From: Betaproteobacteria bacterium
Lineage (GTDB): Bacteria; Pseudomonadota; Gammaproteobacteria; Burkholderiales; Burkholderiaceae_C
DNA: 64,000 nucleotides
Assembly (NCBI GenBank): GCA_025356445.1
Contig: JANXSZ010000028.1
Coordinates: 62,001-126,000 of the forward strand
Direction: 5' to 3'
Shown: positions 11,842 to 19,992 of the stretch, in pieces
How positions within the stretch are numbered: position 1 is the first letter of the stretch
Layout: every line of letters begins with the position of its first letter
Notes under the pieces: generated by a model
Told to the model about the DNA's origin: nothing
What the model saw: the letters and a program-made list of their open reading frames with translations, nothing else
The model's database searches: none
Translations under genes and position numbers: made by a program

Positions 11842-12308
11842 CCGAACTGCTGCGCACACTGGTCGCGCGACTCCTGAAAATCCGTTACGCCAAATTCGGC
11901 ATCGTCGGCGCCAGCGGCACGGTGGTGAACATGGTGGTGCTGTACGTGGCGCAAGAGCTGCTGTTCAGCGGTATCGCAGCGCCTCGCGAACGCTTGTACG
12001 TGTCGCTCGCACTGGCCATTTTTATCGCCACCATCAACAATTTTTCGTGGAACCGGCTGTGGACTTGGGCCGATCGGCAAGCCCCTGCCGCCACCTCAAC
12101 CATCACAGCGGGCACGCCCGCCCCCAGCACCCTGACCCTGTTCGCCAAGTACCTGCTGGCCTCGTGGCTGGGCATCGCGCTGCAATACGGGTTGACGTTG
12201 TGGCTGGCCCATTACATCGACTACCGCTACGCCAACCTGCTCGCCATCGTGCTCGCCAGCGTCAGCAACTTCATCGCCAACGACCGCTGGACATTCCGCA
12301 AAAAATGA
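11838..12308 (+). CDS. GtrA-like membrane protein
   Basis: 156 residues with about four transmembrane segments. KFGIVGASGTVVNMVVLYVAQELL at the N-terminus and the closing NLLAIVLASVSNFIANDRWTFRKK are the GtrA hallmarks. GtrA proteins are proposed to flip or help deliver polyprenyl-phosphate-linked sugars across the inner membrane for glycosyltransferases of the GT39/GT83 type. It is coupled by four-base ATGA overlaps to the GT9 upstream and the GT39 downstream, so all three are probably co-translated. The middle of the protein has an Ala/Pro/Thr-rich loop (residues ~80-100). The matching GT2 (GtrB-like) lies at 21298. Confidence 0.88.
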   Translation: MTELLRTLVARLLKIRYAKFGIVGASGTVVNMVVLYVAQELLFSGIAAPRERLYVSLALAIFIATINNFSWNRLWTWADRQAPAATSTITAGTPAPSTLTLFAKYLLASWLGIALQYGLTLWLAHYIDYRYANLLAIVLASVSNFIANDRWTFRKK

Positions 12309-14131
12309 AGAACAAAACAAGCCATTTCAGCATATCCAATGCGCTATGGCTGCTATTGTTTTTGCTCATTTCAATCTGCTACCTGACCGGCCTGGACAGC
12401 CTGTACCTGCCCAGCAACGGCGACGAAATGGTCTACAGCCGCATCGCCCGCCTGACCGCACAATCTGGCCACTGGCTGCCGCTGGTGTCCGACCTTGACC
12501 ACATGCGCAACACCAAACCGCCGCTGCTGTTTTGGCAGGCGATGCTGGCGGGTGACTGGGGCCAGCACTGGGATTTAGCCCGGCTGCGCCTGCCTGCGGT
12601 GGTGTACTCGCTGCTGATTGCGACCTGCGTGGGCTGGACGACTTGGTTGGCAGCGCGTCAAAAAGACTTGGCCATCATTTCAGCCTGTGTCTACCTCGCG
12701 TTTTTCAGCAGCTTTCGCTACGGACGGCCCTACCTGACCAGCGCGGCAGAGACGTTTTGGCTGGCACTTCCGATGTGGGGGCTGCTGTGGCGCCAATTGC
12801 AGCGGACAACACAGACCGAGGCACAGGCCTTGAAGCAACCCTTGGTATTGCCCGGTTGGCCTTTATTGACACTCTGGGGGCTGGCCTGGGGGCTGGGTCT
12901 CGCGTACAAATCCTTCGCCCTGATTGCCCCTGCCGGGGCCAGTCTGTGGTGCGCCATGCTGCTCATGCACCGCAATGGCAGCTGGTCACGGGTCGCCAAC
13001 ATCACTGTGCGTGCCGCGTGGTGCGGTGTGGTGGGCTTAAGCGTGTTTGGCCTGTGGTTTGTGCTCGACCCACAACCCCAAGCCGTGTGGCACGAGTTCG
13101 TGGTGGGCGAAAACGCCGGCAAGCTCGCCACCAGCGCCAGCCCCTGGAGCGTGACCGTCAAGGATGTGCTGGTGCAGGCGCTGGCGACGGTGGAGAACGG
13201 GGGGCTGCTGGCCGGGCTGGTACTGGGATTGATGGTGGTGGGAATGCAGGCGTTGGTTACAGGGAGCGCACTCACCCCCGCCCTCTCCCAGGGGAAGGGG
13301 GAGAAAGACGGGGACAAGTCGTTACCGTCATGGCTGGCTCCCGCCCTGGTCGCGTGGCTGCTGGTCTGGGGCATCGTTTTTTGTCTCCCCAGCCAACGCT
13401 CTGCCCGCTACGTGATTCCGGCCATGCCTGCACTGGCCGTGCTGGTGGCGCTGTATTGGCACCGGCTGGCACGGTGCTGGTTCATTGTCACGTTCGTGCT
13501 GAGTCTGCCCGTGCTGCTGTTGCTGGGGCGCATTGCACAAAGCCTGTGGGCACAGGGAATTGCAACAGGGCTGGAAACCTTTGTGGCGCTGATGGCGTTT
13601 GCCGTGGGTGTACTTGCTGTGCTGGGTGGTCTGTTCACCCCCCGCTGGACACGCGCCAGCGCCTTGGTGACGGTGGCGGCGGTGTACGCCTTGCTCAACA
13701 GCACCCTGGCCCCCCTGTCTGGCCCGGCAGGGCGGTTTACGCTGCCAGCGGGTGCCTTGGCCCCCAACGCCCTGATCGCCGTGCCCAGTACCTTCAACGC
13801 ACAGTACGAGCGCTACCAGTACCTGCTGCCGAATGCCGCCACCCAGCGCCTCAACCCGTACAGCCCAAAAACAGAATCACCCCAAGCACCGCAGTTACCC
13901 GAGCTGCTGCAAACCCATGATGCGGTGGTGTGGCAGCAAACCGGTGGCCAAAACACTCCCGCCTGCGCACAACCGCAATCCGCCCCCCCTCAGCCCACCA
14001 CCTGCCGCATTCTTAGCGTTCGCTGGGACATCAAGACCCGCCATCAGCCGGGGGAAATTCATGTGGGCAACATGCTTTACCCTGAGCAATGGTTGCTGCG
14101 GCGGGAATGGGTGCTCGTGCGCTCAAACTGA
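12305..14131 (+). CDS. ArnT-like integral-membrane glycosyltransferase (GT39/GT83 family)
   Basis: 608 residues from ATG 12305 (ATGA overlap with gtrA); frame upstream of this is a shadow. The first helix is followed by a periplasmic loop with GDEMVYSRIARL and then MRNTKPPLLFWQAML, the acidic site and 'R.KPP' loop typical of PMT/ArnT transferases. These use a polyprenyl-phosphate sugar as donor to glycosylate lipid A, O-antigen or protein on the periplasmic side. About a dozen hydrophobic segments are followed by a soluble C-terminal domain (QYERYQYLLPNA..., CRILSVRWDI). Two repeats are read through within the gene: the AAAAACAATAGC core at 12352 and an LTPALSQ-type element at ~13270-13303. 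Acceptor unknown. Confidence 0.83.
   Translation: MKNKTSHFSISNALWLLLFLLISICYLTGLDSLYLPSNGDEMVYSRIARLTAQSGHWLPLVSDLDHMRNTKPPLLFWQAMLAGDWGQHWDLARLRLPAVVYSLLIATCVGWTTWLAARQKDLAIISACVYLAFFSSFRYGRPYLTSAAETFWLALPMWGLLWRQLQRTTQTEAQALKQPLVLPGWPLLTLWGLAWGLGLAYKSFALIAPAGASLWCAMLLMHRNGSWSRVANITVRAAWCGVVGLSVFGLWFVLDPQPQAVWHEFVVGENAGKLATSASPWSVTVKDVLVQALATVENGGLLAGLVLGLMVVGMQALVTGSALTPALSQGKGEKDGDKSLPSWLAPALVAWLLVWGIVFCLPSQRSARYVIPAMPALAVLVALYWHRLARCWFIVTFVLSLPVLLLLGRIAQSLWAQGIATGLETFVALMAFAVGVLAVLGGLFTPRWTRASALVTVAAVYALLNSTLAPLSGPAGRFTLPAGALAPNALIAVPSTFNAQYERYQYLLPNAATQRLNPYSPKTESPQAPQLPELLQTHDAVVWQQTGGQNTPACAQPQSAPPQPTTCRILSVRWDIKTRHQPGEIHVGNMLYPEQWLLRREWVLVRSN
12352..12363 (-). repeat. Scattered Comamonadaceae-type repeat, core AAAAACAATAGC
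   Basis: The 12-base core occurs here in minus orientation, extended as AAAAACAATAGCAGCCATAG. It lies in the first transmembrane segment of the ArnT-like protein, where the sense strand reads as a Leu-rich run (WLLLFLL). One of five exact cores in the window. Confidence 0.75.
13270..13303 (+). repeat. Short GC-rich intergenic-type repeat inside a coding sequence (LTPALSQ element)
   Basis: CTCACCCCCGCCCTCTCCC followed by AGGGGAAGGGGGAG is a degenerate copy of a widespread proteobacterial palindromic repeat whose usual spurious translation is 'LTPALSQREREK'. Here it is read in frame as ALTPALSQGKGEK between two hydrophobic segments of the ArnT-like protein, so it adds a charged loop without breaking the gene. 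Confidence 0.7.
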
Positions 14132-14136
14132 TCCGG

Positions 14137-14808
14137 TTAAACCGCCCCCCTTAAGCGGGCAGCCGTCAGCGCCGCCACATCCCGCACCCACGGCTGTTGC
14201 GCCCAGTGCGCCTGCGCAAAAGCGTGGATCTGGTCTTGGTAGGTAAGTGACAGGCCAACCACGTCCAGTCCTTCCAAAAACATCTGCCGGTGGCGCTCTG
14301 ACAGTGTGAACGGGGCATCAACGCTGGCGCTCTTTACCCGCATGGCTTGCACGTCAATGCATACTGCACCCTGCTGGTCGGCATCCGCCATCAGCCGGGC
14401 CATCTGGTCTTCGGACAGCATCACCAGCATCAAGCGGTTGTTCATCGCGTTGGAATAGAAGATTTCTCCAAAGCTGGGAGCAATCACCGCCTGGATGCCG
14501 TACTGCTGCAAGCCCCACACCGCGTGTTCACGGCTGGAACCGCAGCCGAAATTTGCACCCGCCAGCAAAATGCGGGTGGCAGCATAGGCGGGGCGGTTCA
14601 GCACGAAATCAGGGCGGACAAGGCCTGTGGCGTCAAAGCGCAGGTCGTAGAGCAAACCACGGTCCAGGCCGGCTTTGTCGATGCCGTGCAGGAACTGTTT
14701 GGGCATGATCTGGTCAGTGTCCAGGTTGTCGATGCGGATGCTTGCGGCATGGCCCTCCAGCACAGCCGATGGGCTTGAGCTGCTATTGTTTTTAATTTTT
14801 TCAAGCAT
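14137..14808 (-). CDS. leuD: LeuD-like hydro-lyase small subunit (3-isopropylmalate dehydratase family)
   Basis: 223 residues from ATG 14808, which overlaps the leuC stop by 8 bases. The aconitase-family swivel domain is clear: SIRIDNLDTDQIMPKQFLHGIDKAG, then LLAGANFGCGSSREHAVWGLQQYGI and APSFGEIFYSNAMNN. It should pair with the LeuC-like subunit to isomerise or hydrate a 2- or 3-hydroxy-dicarboxylate. The N-terminus is odd: the first ~14 codons hold a copy of the scattered repeat and encode KNNSSSS, an extension not expected in LeuD. The operon context (Bug receptor, haloacetate-dehalogenase-like enzyme, no leuB) argues that this is a catabolic paralogue rather than the leucine-biosynthetic enzyme. 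Confidence 0.88.
   Translation of the reverse strand: MLEKIKNNSSSSPSAVLEGHAASIRIDNLDTDQIMPKQFLHGIDKAGLDRGLLYDLRFDATGLVRPDFVLNRPAYAATRILLAGANFGCGSSREHAVWGLQQYGIQAVIAPSFGEIFYSNAMNNRLMLVMLSEDQMARLMADADQQGAVCIDVQAMRVKSASVDAPFTLSERHRQMFLEGLDVVGLSLTYQDQIHAFAQAHWAQQPWVRDVAALTAARLRGAV
14782..14793 (-). repeat. Scattered repeat core AAAAACAATAGC in leuD-like start region
   Basis: Exact core in minus orientation, extended by AGCTCAAGCCCAT. It lies within the first 15 codons of the LeuD-like gene and encodes KNNSSSS. Confidence 0.8.
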
Positions 14809-16246
14809 GGTGAAACTCCAGGGTACGGACATCGGTGATCGCACCGGTGACAGCAGCGGCGGCGGCCATGGCCGGACTCATCAGGTGGGTGATGGCACCC
14901 CGGCCCTGGCGGCCTTCAAAGTTGCGGTTGGTGGTGGATGCGCAGCGCACGCCGGGGGCGAGCAGATCGCCGTTCATGGCCAGACACATGGAGCAACCGG
15001 GTTGCCGCCACTCGAACCCTGCATCCAGCAACAGCTGGGCAATGCCTTCGGCTTCGGCCTGCGCTTTCACCGCGCCGGAGCCGGGCACGACCATGGCCCG
15101 CACACCGCTGGCCACGCGCCGCCCGCGCACCACATCGGCCACGGCACGGAGGTCTTCGATGCGGGCGTTGGTGCAGGAACCGATGAACACATGCTGCACC
15201 GGCGTGCCTGCGATGGCTGCGCCTGCCGCCAAGCCGGTGTAGCGCAGCGCCTGCTCGGTGCTGCGGCGTACCGGGCCTTCGGTTTGGGCTTCGGGGTGGG
15301 GGATGTGCCCGTTGATGGGGATGACCTGGTCCGGGCTGGTGCCCCAGGTGACATGGGGAGCCACATCGCTGGCGTTGAAGTGGTGTTCCACGTCAAACGT
15401 TGCACCGGGGTCGCTGTGCAGCGTAGCCCAGTGGGCCAGCGCAGCGGTTTCTACTGTGCCCGTGATATCGGGCGCACGGGCCAGCACATAGGCGATGGCC
15501 ACTGAATCGGGGGCGATCAAGGCACCGCGTGCACCGGCCTCGACCGTCATGTTGCACAGGGTGAAGCGGGCTTCTACCGAGAGCGCGTCAATCGCACTGC
15601 CGCAAAACTCGACCACATGCCCGCGTGCACCTTGGGCGCTGATCTGGCCTATCACCATCAGGATCACATCTTTGGCGGTGGTGCCAGGGGGCAATGTGCC
15701 GTCGATGCGGATACGCATGTCCTGCGCGAGCCGGTAGACCAGTGTTTGCGTGGCCAGCACATGCTCAACCTCCGAGGTGCCGATGCCAAAACCCAAAGCG
15801 CCTAAAGCGCCGTAGGTGGTGGTGTGGCTGTCGCCGCAAATCACCACCATGCCGGGGCGGATCATGCCGTGCTCGGGGGCGATGACGTGCTCGATGCCTT
15901 GCAGCGCATCGTTGGTGTCAAACAGCGGAATGTGGTGGCGCTCGCAGTTGCGCCGCAGGTTGCTGGCCTGCAAGGCGGGGGCGGCGTCAGGAATGGTGCG
16001 CAGCTTCCCGGGTTGGGGCGTGTCGGTGGGGATCACATGGCTGACCACGGCCACATTCTGGCCAGGCATGGGGACACCCCGACCCTGCTCATGCAGCCCG
16101 GCAAAGGCCTGCGGGCTGGTGTACTCGTTCATCAGGTGCAGATCACAAAAGAGGAGCACGTTTTGCGCGTCCAGCGTGGCCACGGTGTGCGAAGCCACCA
16201 GCTTTTGGTAAAGCGTTTGGGGCGTTGGAGGACTCAGGGTACTCAT
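14801..16246 (-). CDS. leuC: LeuC-like hydro-lyase large subunit, divergent paralogue
   Basis: 481 residues from ATG 16246, which overlaps the upstream hydrolase stop (ATGA). The [4Fe-4S] cluster cysteines appear in GSCTNARIEDL and in PGCSMCLAMNGD, and the GTSEVEHVLATQTL and CASTTNRNFEGRQG blocks are intact, so an active aconitase-fold enzyme is expected. Motifs usually fixed in biosynthetic LeuC differ, however: the HLVHEVTSPQAF block reads HLMNEYTSPQAF, the DHNVPT block reads SHVIPT, and GDSHT.THGA reads GDSHTTTYGA. These lie around the substrate and catalytic region, so I infer a different substrate. Its partner is the LeuD-like gene immediately downstream. Confidence 0.88.
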   Translation of the reverse strand: MSTLSPPTPQTLYQKLVASHTVATLDAQNVLLFCDLHLMNEYTSPQAFAGLHEQGRGVPMPGQNVAVVSHVIPTDTPQPGKLRTIPDAAPALQASNLRRNCERHHIPLFDTNDALQGIEHVIAPEHGMIRPGMVVICGDSHTTTYGALGALGFGIGTSEVEHVLATQTLVYRLAQDMRIRIDGTLPPGTTAKDVILMVIGQISAQGARGHVVEFCGSAIDALSVEARFTLCNMTVEAGARGALIAPDSVAIAYVLARAPDITGTVETAALAHWATLHSDPGATFDVEHHFNASDVAPHVTWGTSPDQVIPINGHIPHPEAQTEGPVRRSTEQALRYTGLAAGAAIAGTPVQHVFIGSCTNARIEDLRAVADVVRGRRVASGVRAMVVPGSGAVKAQAEAEGIAQLLLDAGFEWRQPGCSMCLAMNGDLLAPGVRCASTTNRNFEGRQGRGAITHLMSPAMAAAAAVTGAITDVRTLEFHHA

Positions 16247-17157
16247 GGTGCGGTTTCCAGCAAAAAGGGCAGGGCTTGGGCCAGCAAGGCAACGGGTGCT
16301 TCTTCGGCGATGTAATGGCCGCAGGGCAGCGGCTCGCCGCGCACGTCGTCGGCCACCAGGCGCCATTCGGTGAGGGGCTGAAAGCAGCGGTGGACAACGC
16401 CCTGTGCGCCCCACAGTGCCAGCAGCGGCATGGCCAATTTACGGCCTGCCGTCAGGTCGGCACGGTCATGTTCCAAGTCAATGCCAGCGGCAGCGCGGTA
16501 GTCCTCGCACAGGCCATGGGCGGCACCGGGCAGGCTCAGGGCGCGGGTGTATTCGGCAAAGGCACGGGGATCGAACGGGGCCAGGCCCGCGCTGCGCCCG
16601 CCCATCACGTCGCGCAGGTAGGCAGCCGGGTCGGCCTCAATCAGGCGCTCAGGCAGAGGCTTGGGCTGGATCAGAAAAAACCAGTGCCAGTAGGCGCGGG
16701 CAAAGGCTTCGTTGGTTTGCGCGTACATCGCCAGCGTGGGGGCAATGTCCAGCAGCACCATGCGGCGCACGGCCTCGCCGTGGTCAGCGGCCAGCCGGTG
16801 GGCAACACGGGCACCCCGGTCATGGGCCAGCACACTGAAGCGGGCAAAGCCCAGTGCCTGCATCACCCGCAGCATGTCACGGGCCATCACGCGCTTGCTG
16901 TAGTTGGCGTGATCTTCTGTGCCCACAGGCTTGGAGGAATCCCCATAGCCCCGCAAATCGGCCAGCACCAGCGTGAAATGGGGACTAAGCGCGGGCACGA
17001 CTTTGTGCCAAATAGCGTGGGTTTGCGGATGGCCATGGAGCAGCAGCAAGGGCGGGCGATCCTTGTTGGCGCTGGTGGAATCCACAGCAATGTTGATCTG
17101 CACGCCGTCATCGGTGGGGATGAGGCGGGTTTGGAAGCCGGGGAAGAGAGGATTCAT
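16243..17157 (-). CDS. Alpha/beta hydrolase resembling haloacetate (fluoroacetate) dehalogenase
   Basis: 304 residues from ATG 17157, with GGAGA six bases upstream. LLLLHGHPQTHAIWHKV is the oxyanion loop, DLRGYGDSSKP follows, and the nucleophile elbow is HDRGAR, with aspartate instead of serine. YWHWFFLIQPKPLPERLI and C-terminal CGHYIAEEAP supply the halide-binding His-Trp and the catalytic His seen in fluoroacetate dehalogenases. Asp-nucleophile members hydrolyse C-halogen bonds; some relatives are epoxide hydrolases. It is translationally coupled to the LeuC-like gene downstream and follows a Bug receptor by 41 bp, which suggests hydrolysis of an imported acid before a hydro-lyase step. Substrate unproven. 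Confidence 0.85.
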   Translation of the reverse strand: MNPLFPGFQTRLIPTDDGVQINIAVDSTSANKDRPPLLLLHGHPQTHAIWHKVVPALSPHFTLVLADLRGYGDSSKPVGTEDHANYSKRVMARDMLRVMQALGFARFSVLAHDRGARVAHRLAADHGEAVRRMVLLDIAPTLAMYAQTNEAFARAYWHWFFLIQPKPLPERLIEADPAAYLRDVMGGRSAGLAPFDPRAFAEYTRALSLPGAAHGLCEDYRAAAGIDLEHDRADLTAGRKLAMPLLALWGAQGVVHRCFQPLTEWRLVADDVRGEPLPCGHYIAEEAPVALLAQALPFLLETAP

Positions 17158-17198
17158 AAAGTCTCCATAGGGTTTCAATGTCAGCTTGAATGCGTCAC

Positions 17199-18167
17199 TT
17201 AATCGGCCTTGATACCGCGTTCTTTGATGAGTTTGGCCCACAACGGCATTTCCTGCTCCAGCCGAGCCTTTGCTTGCGCGGGGGTGGAGGGCGTAGGGTC
17301 AAAGCCGTCACGCGCCATGCGGTCTTTGAGCGCAGGCGCATTCAGCGCTTGGTTCAGGGCCGTGTTGAGCTTGTCAATCACCGCTTTGGGGGTGGCTGCA
17401 GGCGCAAACACCATGAACCAAGTCTCGAAACTATATTTGGGCAAACCGGCTTCAGCAATGGTGGGCACGTTGGGCATCAGCACCGAACGCTTGGAACCGG
17501 TCACCCCCAAAGCGCGCAGCTTGCCCGATTGCACATGCGGCAGCGCCGCAGACAACACGGGAAAGCTCATGTCCACCTGCCCCGAAATCGTGTCCACCAG
17601 CGCCGGGCCACCGCCACGGTAGGGGATGTGCAAGATGGACACGCCCGCCACGGCCTTGAACAGCTCAGCCGACATGTGGAACGTACTGCCCGAACCCGCA
17701 GAGCCGTAGTTGTGCTTGCCTGGCTCAGCTTTGAGCAAGGCGATCAGCGCCTTCAGGTCTTTGGCCGGTAATTTGTCATTCACCACCAGCACATGCTGCG
17801 AGCTGGCCACCATGCCGATGGGCGCGAGGTCTTTCAGCGTGTCGTAAGGCATCTTCGCGGTGAGCGACGGGTTGATAGCCAGCGACACGGTTTGCAAGCC
17901 CAGGGTGTAGCCGTCGGGTGCGGATTTAGCGACCACGTCCACCCCCAAGTTGCCGCCTGCACCGCCTTTGTTGTCCACAATCACCGTGCCGCCCAGAGCC
18001 TTGGCCCACTCGTCGGTAATCATCCGCGCAGCAATATCGGCACTCCCCCCGGCGGCGTAGGGCACGATCAGCTTGATGGGCCGGTCAGGGTAGGTTTGCG
18101 CGCTGGTGGTGCTGGCAGCGAGCGTCAAGGCTAGGGCCAATGAGAGGAGTGTCGGGCGGCGTTGCAT
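17199..18167 (-). CDS. Tripartite tricarboxylate transporter (Bug family) periplasmic receptor
   Basis: 322 residues from ATG 18167, preceded by AAGGAGAC. A Sec signal peptide (MQRRPTLLSLALALTLAASTTSAQ) is cut at about SAQ|TYP. The mature part is a full Bug receptor: YPDRPIKLIVPYAAGGSADIAARMI, VVDNKGGAGGNLGVDVVAKSAPDGYTL, HIPYRGGGPALVDTISGQVDMSF, and FETWFMVFAPA near the C-terminus. These proteins bind small carboxylates in the periplasm. Being first in an operon with a dehalogenase-like hydrolase and LeuCD-like subunits, its ligand is probably the acid this operon consumes. A LysR gene diverges from it across 186 bp. It is a paralogue of the receptor cut by the left edge of the window. Confidence 0.95.
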   Translation of the reverse strand: MQRRPTLLSLALALTLAASTTSAQTYPDRPIKLIVPYAAGGSADIAARMITDEWAKALGGTVIVDNKGGAGGNLGVDVVAKSAPDGYTLGLQTVSLAINPSLTAKMPYDTLKDLAPIGMVASSQHVLVVNDKLPAKDLKALIALLKAEPGKHNYGSAGSGSTFHMSAELFKAVAGVSILHIPYRGGGPALVDTISGQVDMSFPVLSAALPHVQSGKLRALGVTGSKRSVLMPNVPTIAEAGLPKYSFETWFMVFAPAATPKAVIDKLNTALNQALNAPALKDRMARDGFDPTPSTPAQAKARLEQEMPLWAKLIKERGIKAD

Positions 18168-18267
18168 GGGGTGTCTCCTTAAGTTGCAGGGTGTCGTTTG
18201 CATGGCGTTCTTACGTACTGCGGTAACGTGTGTGGAATGCTAACCCTGCACTTAAAAAATACAATGG

Positions 18268-18297
18268 CTTCAATTTCACTTCTTTCAGTCGTTGAAG
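18268..18297. promoter_or_regulatory. Candidate LysR operator between the Bug operon and its divergent LysR gene
   Basis: An inverted repeat CTTCAA (18268-18273) and TTGAAG (18292-18297) flanks an AT-rich centre in the 186 bp divergent interval. LysR proteins bind such interrupted dyads near their own promoter. Position supports the call; binding is not shown. Confidence 0.35.
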
Positions 18298-18353
18298 TTA
18301 ATAATTAAAGCCTCCAAACCCTCTCTGCCTCCCTCATCACCCTTGACCTGAAC

Positions 18354-19289
18354 ATGGACGGTTTCTCTGATCTGGCGTTCTTCACGCTGCTGGCCAAACA
18401 AGCCAGTCTGGCCGCTGCGGCGCAGCAGTTGGGCATCACGCCACCTGCCGTCAGCAAACGCTTGGCGGTACTGGAGCGGCGGCTGGGCGTGCGCCTGCTC
18501 AACCGCACCACGCGCCGCACCAGCCTCACGCCCGAGGGCGAAACCTACCTGAGCGACGGGGCCAGGGTGCTGGAAGACCTGGAGACGCTGGAGCGCAGCG
18601 TGGCAGGCAGCCGCGCCACGCCCAAGGGCATCGTGCGCCTGAGCGCCACGCTGGGTTTTGGGCGGCGGCACATCGCGCCTGCGCTGTCGCAGTTCGCTTG
18701 GCGCCACCCCGAGGTAGAAGTGCAAATGCACCTGAGCGACCGCCCGGTCAACCTGGTGGAGCAAGGCTTTGATCTGCTGGTGCGCTTTGGCGACCTGCCC
18801 GACGCCCGGCTGACCGCCCGCAGCCTCGCGCACAACCGCCGTTTGCTGTGCGCAGCGCCTGACTACCTGGCACGCGCAGGCCAGCCCGCCACACCAAGGG
18901 ACTTGGCACAGCATGCCTGCCTGTTTATCCGTGAGAGCGATGAAACTTTTGGCACTTGGCACTTGCACAACGGCACGCGCCAAGAAACCGTGAAGGTGCG
19001 TGGCCCGCTCTCGACCAACGACGGCGAATCCGCACTGACCTGGGCGCTGGCGGGCCATGGCATCCTGATGCGCTCACAGTGGGATGTGGCCGATGCAGTA
19101 CGGGCAGGCCAGCTGAAGGTGGTGCTGCCCGACTGGAACCTGCCCAGCGCCGAGGTGTTTTTGGTGTTCCAAACCCATCAGGCCCACCAACGCAACCTGC
19201 CTGCCAAGACACGGGCGCTGGTGGACTTTTTGCTGGAAGCGTTTGCCAGCTACCGCGTCAAGGGCGATGCGGTGCTGGGGGCTTGGTGA
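18354..19289 (+). CDS. LysR family transcriptional regulator, divergent from the Bug / LeuCD-like operon
   Basis: 311 residues. MDGFSDLAFFTLLAKQASLAAAAQQLGITPPAVSKRLAVLERRLGVRLLNRTTRR is a complete LysR helix-turn-helix, followed by the GIVRLSATLGFGRRHIAPALSQF linker and effector domain. Divergent placement next to the Bug receptor makes it the likely activator of the receptor, dehalogenase-like, leuC-like and leuD-like operon, with the inducer probably the imported acid or its product. It converges on the membrane-protein gene with a 32-bp overlap at the 3' ends (19258-19289). The start ATG 18354 gives the expected N-terminus. Confidence 0.92.
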   Translation: MDGFSDLAFFTLLAKQASLAAAAQQLGITPPAVSKRLAVLERRLGVRLLNRTTRRTSLTPEGETYLSDGARVLEDLETLERSVAGSRATPKGIVRLSATLGFGRRHIAPALSQFAWRHPEVEVQMHLSDRPVNLVEQGFDLLVRFGDLPDARLTARSLAHNRRLLCAAPDYLARAGQPATPRDLAQHACLFIRESDETFGTWHLHNGTRQETVKVRGPLSTNDGESALTWALAGHGILMRSQWDVADAVRAGQLKVVLPDWNLPSAEVFLVFQTHQAHQRNLPAKTRALVDFLLEAFASYRVKGDAVLGAW

Positions 19290-19992
19290 TGAATTTGGTA
19301 AAGGCGCAGCGCCGCTGCCAAAGCCCCCGCACCAGCACCCCATGCGCAAACAGCCACAGCAAAGGGTCTGACAGCGCATCCCACAGATTGCCGCTGGGCA
19401 GGCGCGTAACCACAAAGACCACCGCCAGCAGCAAAGCCGCCACACCCACGCTGCGACTGGCGGGCAAGGCGATAAGCAGCATCGCCAACGCGAGCAACAC
19501 CGCCACCGCACCCGCGCTGTAACCCCAGGGGTAAAGAAACCAGGGCAGCAGCGCCAAGGTGTCCAGCAGCATCACCCAACCCAGCACCACGGCGACGGCG
19601 GACAAGCACAACACCGTACCGGGTGACAACAGGGGTTGGGAATGCGCAGGCTCGCGCGTCCACAGGGCAGTCCCCGCAACCACCACCACGCTCGCCGCCA
19701 ACCCCACCGTGGTCAAACTGGGAAGTTGAAACGCTAACCCCAGCCAGTACCCCAGTCCCGCTGAGCCGGGCCAGAGCGCAGCCACAGCCAGCAGACCCGC
19801 CAAGCCCCCCACTGAAGCCATCCGCCAGCGCTGCGGCAAGTAACCTGTCCCCAGCCCGCCCCGCCGCAAGACCAAATAGCCCAAGCAGGCCAACACCAGC
19901 GCCCAACCAGCGTGACGCGCCAAGGCCATCAACCAAGGGGCGGGCAGTACTGGGGTTGTATCGGCGAACATGGACGTGAACAGGGCGATCAT
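19258..19992 (-). CDS. Polytopic membrane protein, function unknown
   Basis: 244 residues from ATG 19992, which overlaps the stop of the upstream Asp-box gene by four bases (ATGA). About seven hydrophobic helices cover most of the length, beginning after a short periplasmic-looking N-terminus (MIALFTSMFADTTPVLPAP). There is no recognisable catalytic motif. Coupling to the Asp-box protein implies a shared complex or pathway at the inner membrane; the divergent GT2 / GT39 genes suggest cell-envelope glycans. I do not recognise a family. Confidence 0.7.
   Translation of the reverse strand: MIALFTSMFADTTPVLPAPWLMALARHAGWALVLACLGYLVLRRGGLGTGYLPQRWRMASVGGLAGLLAVAALWPGSAGLGYWLGLAFQLPSLTTVGLAASVVVVAGTALWTREPAHSQPLLSPGTVLCLSAVAVVLGWVMLLDTLALLPWFLYPWGYSAGAVAVLLALAMLLIALPASRSVGVAALLLAVVFVVTRLPSGNLWDALSDPLLWLFAHGVLVRGLWQRRCAFTKFITKPPAPHRP

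Noticed and set aside
14137-16246. Calling the LeuC/LeuD pair the leucine-biosynthetic isopropylmalate isomerase
   Set aside because: No leuA or leuB nearby, three usually conserved LeuC blocks are altered, and the operon context is transport and hydrolysis.
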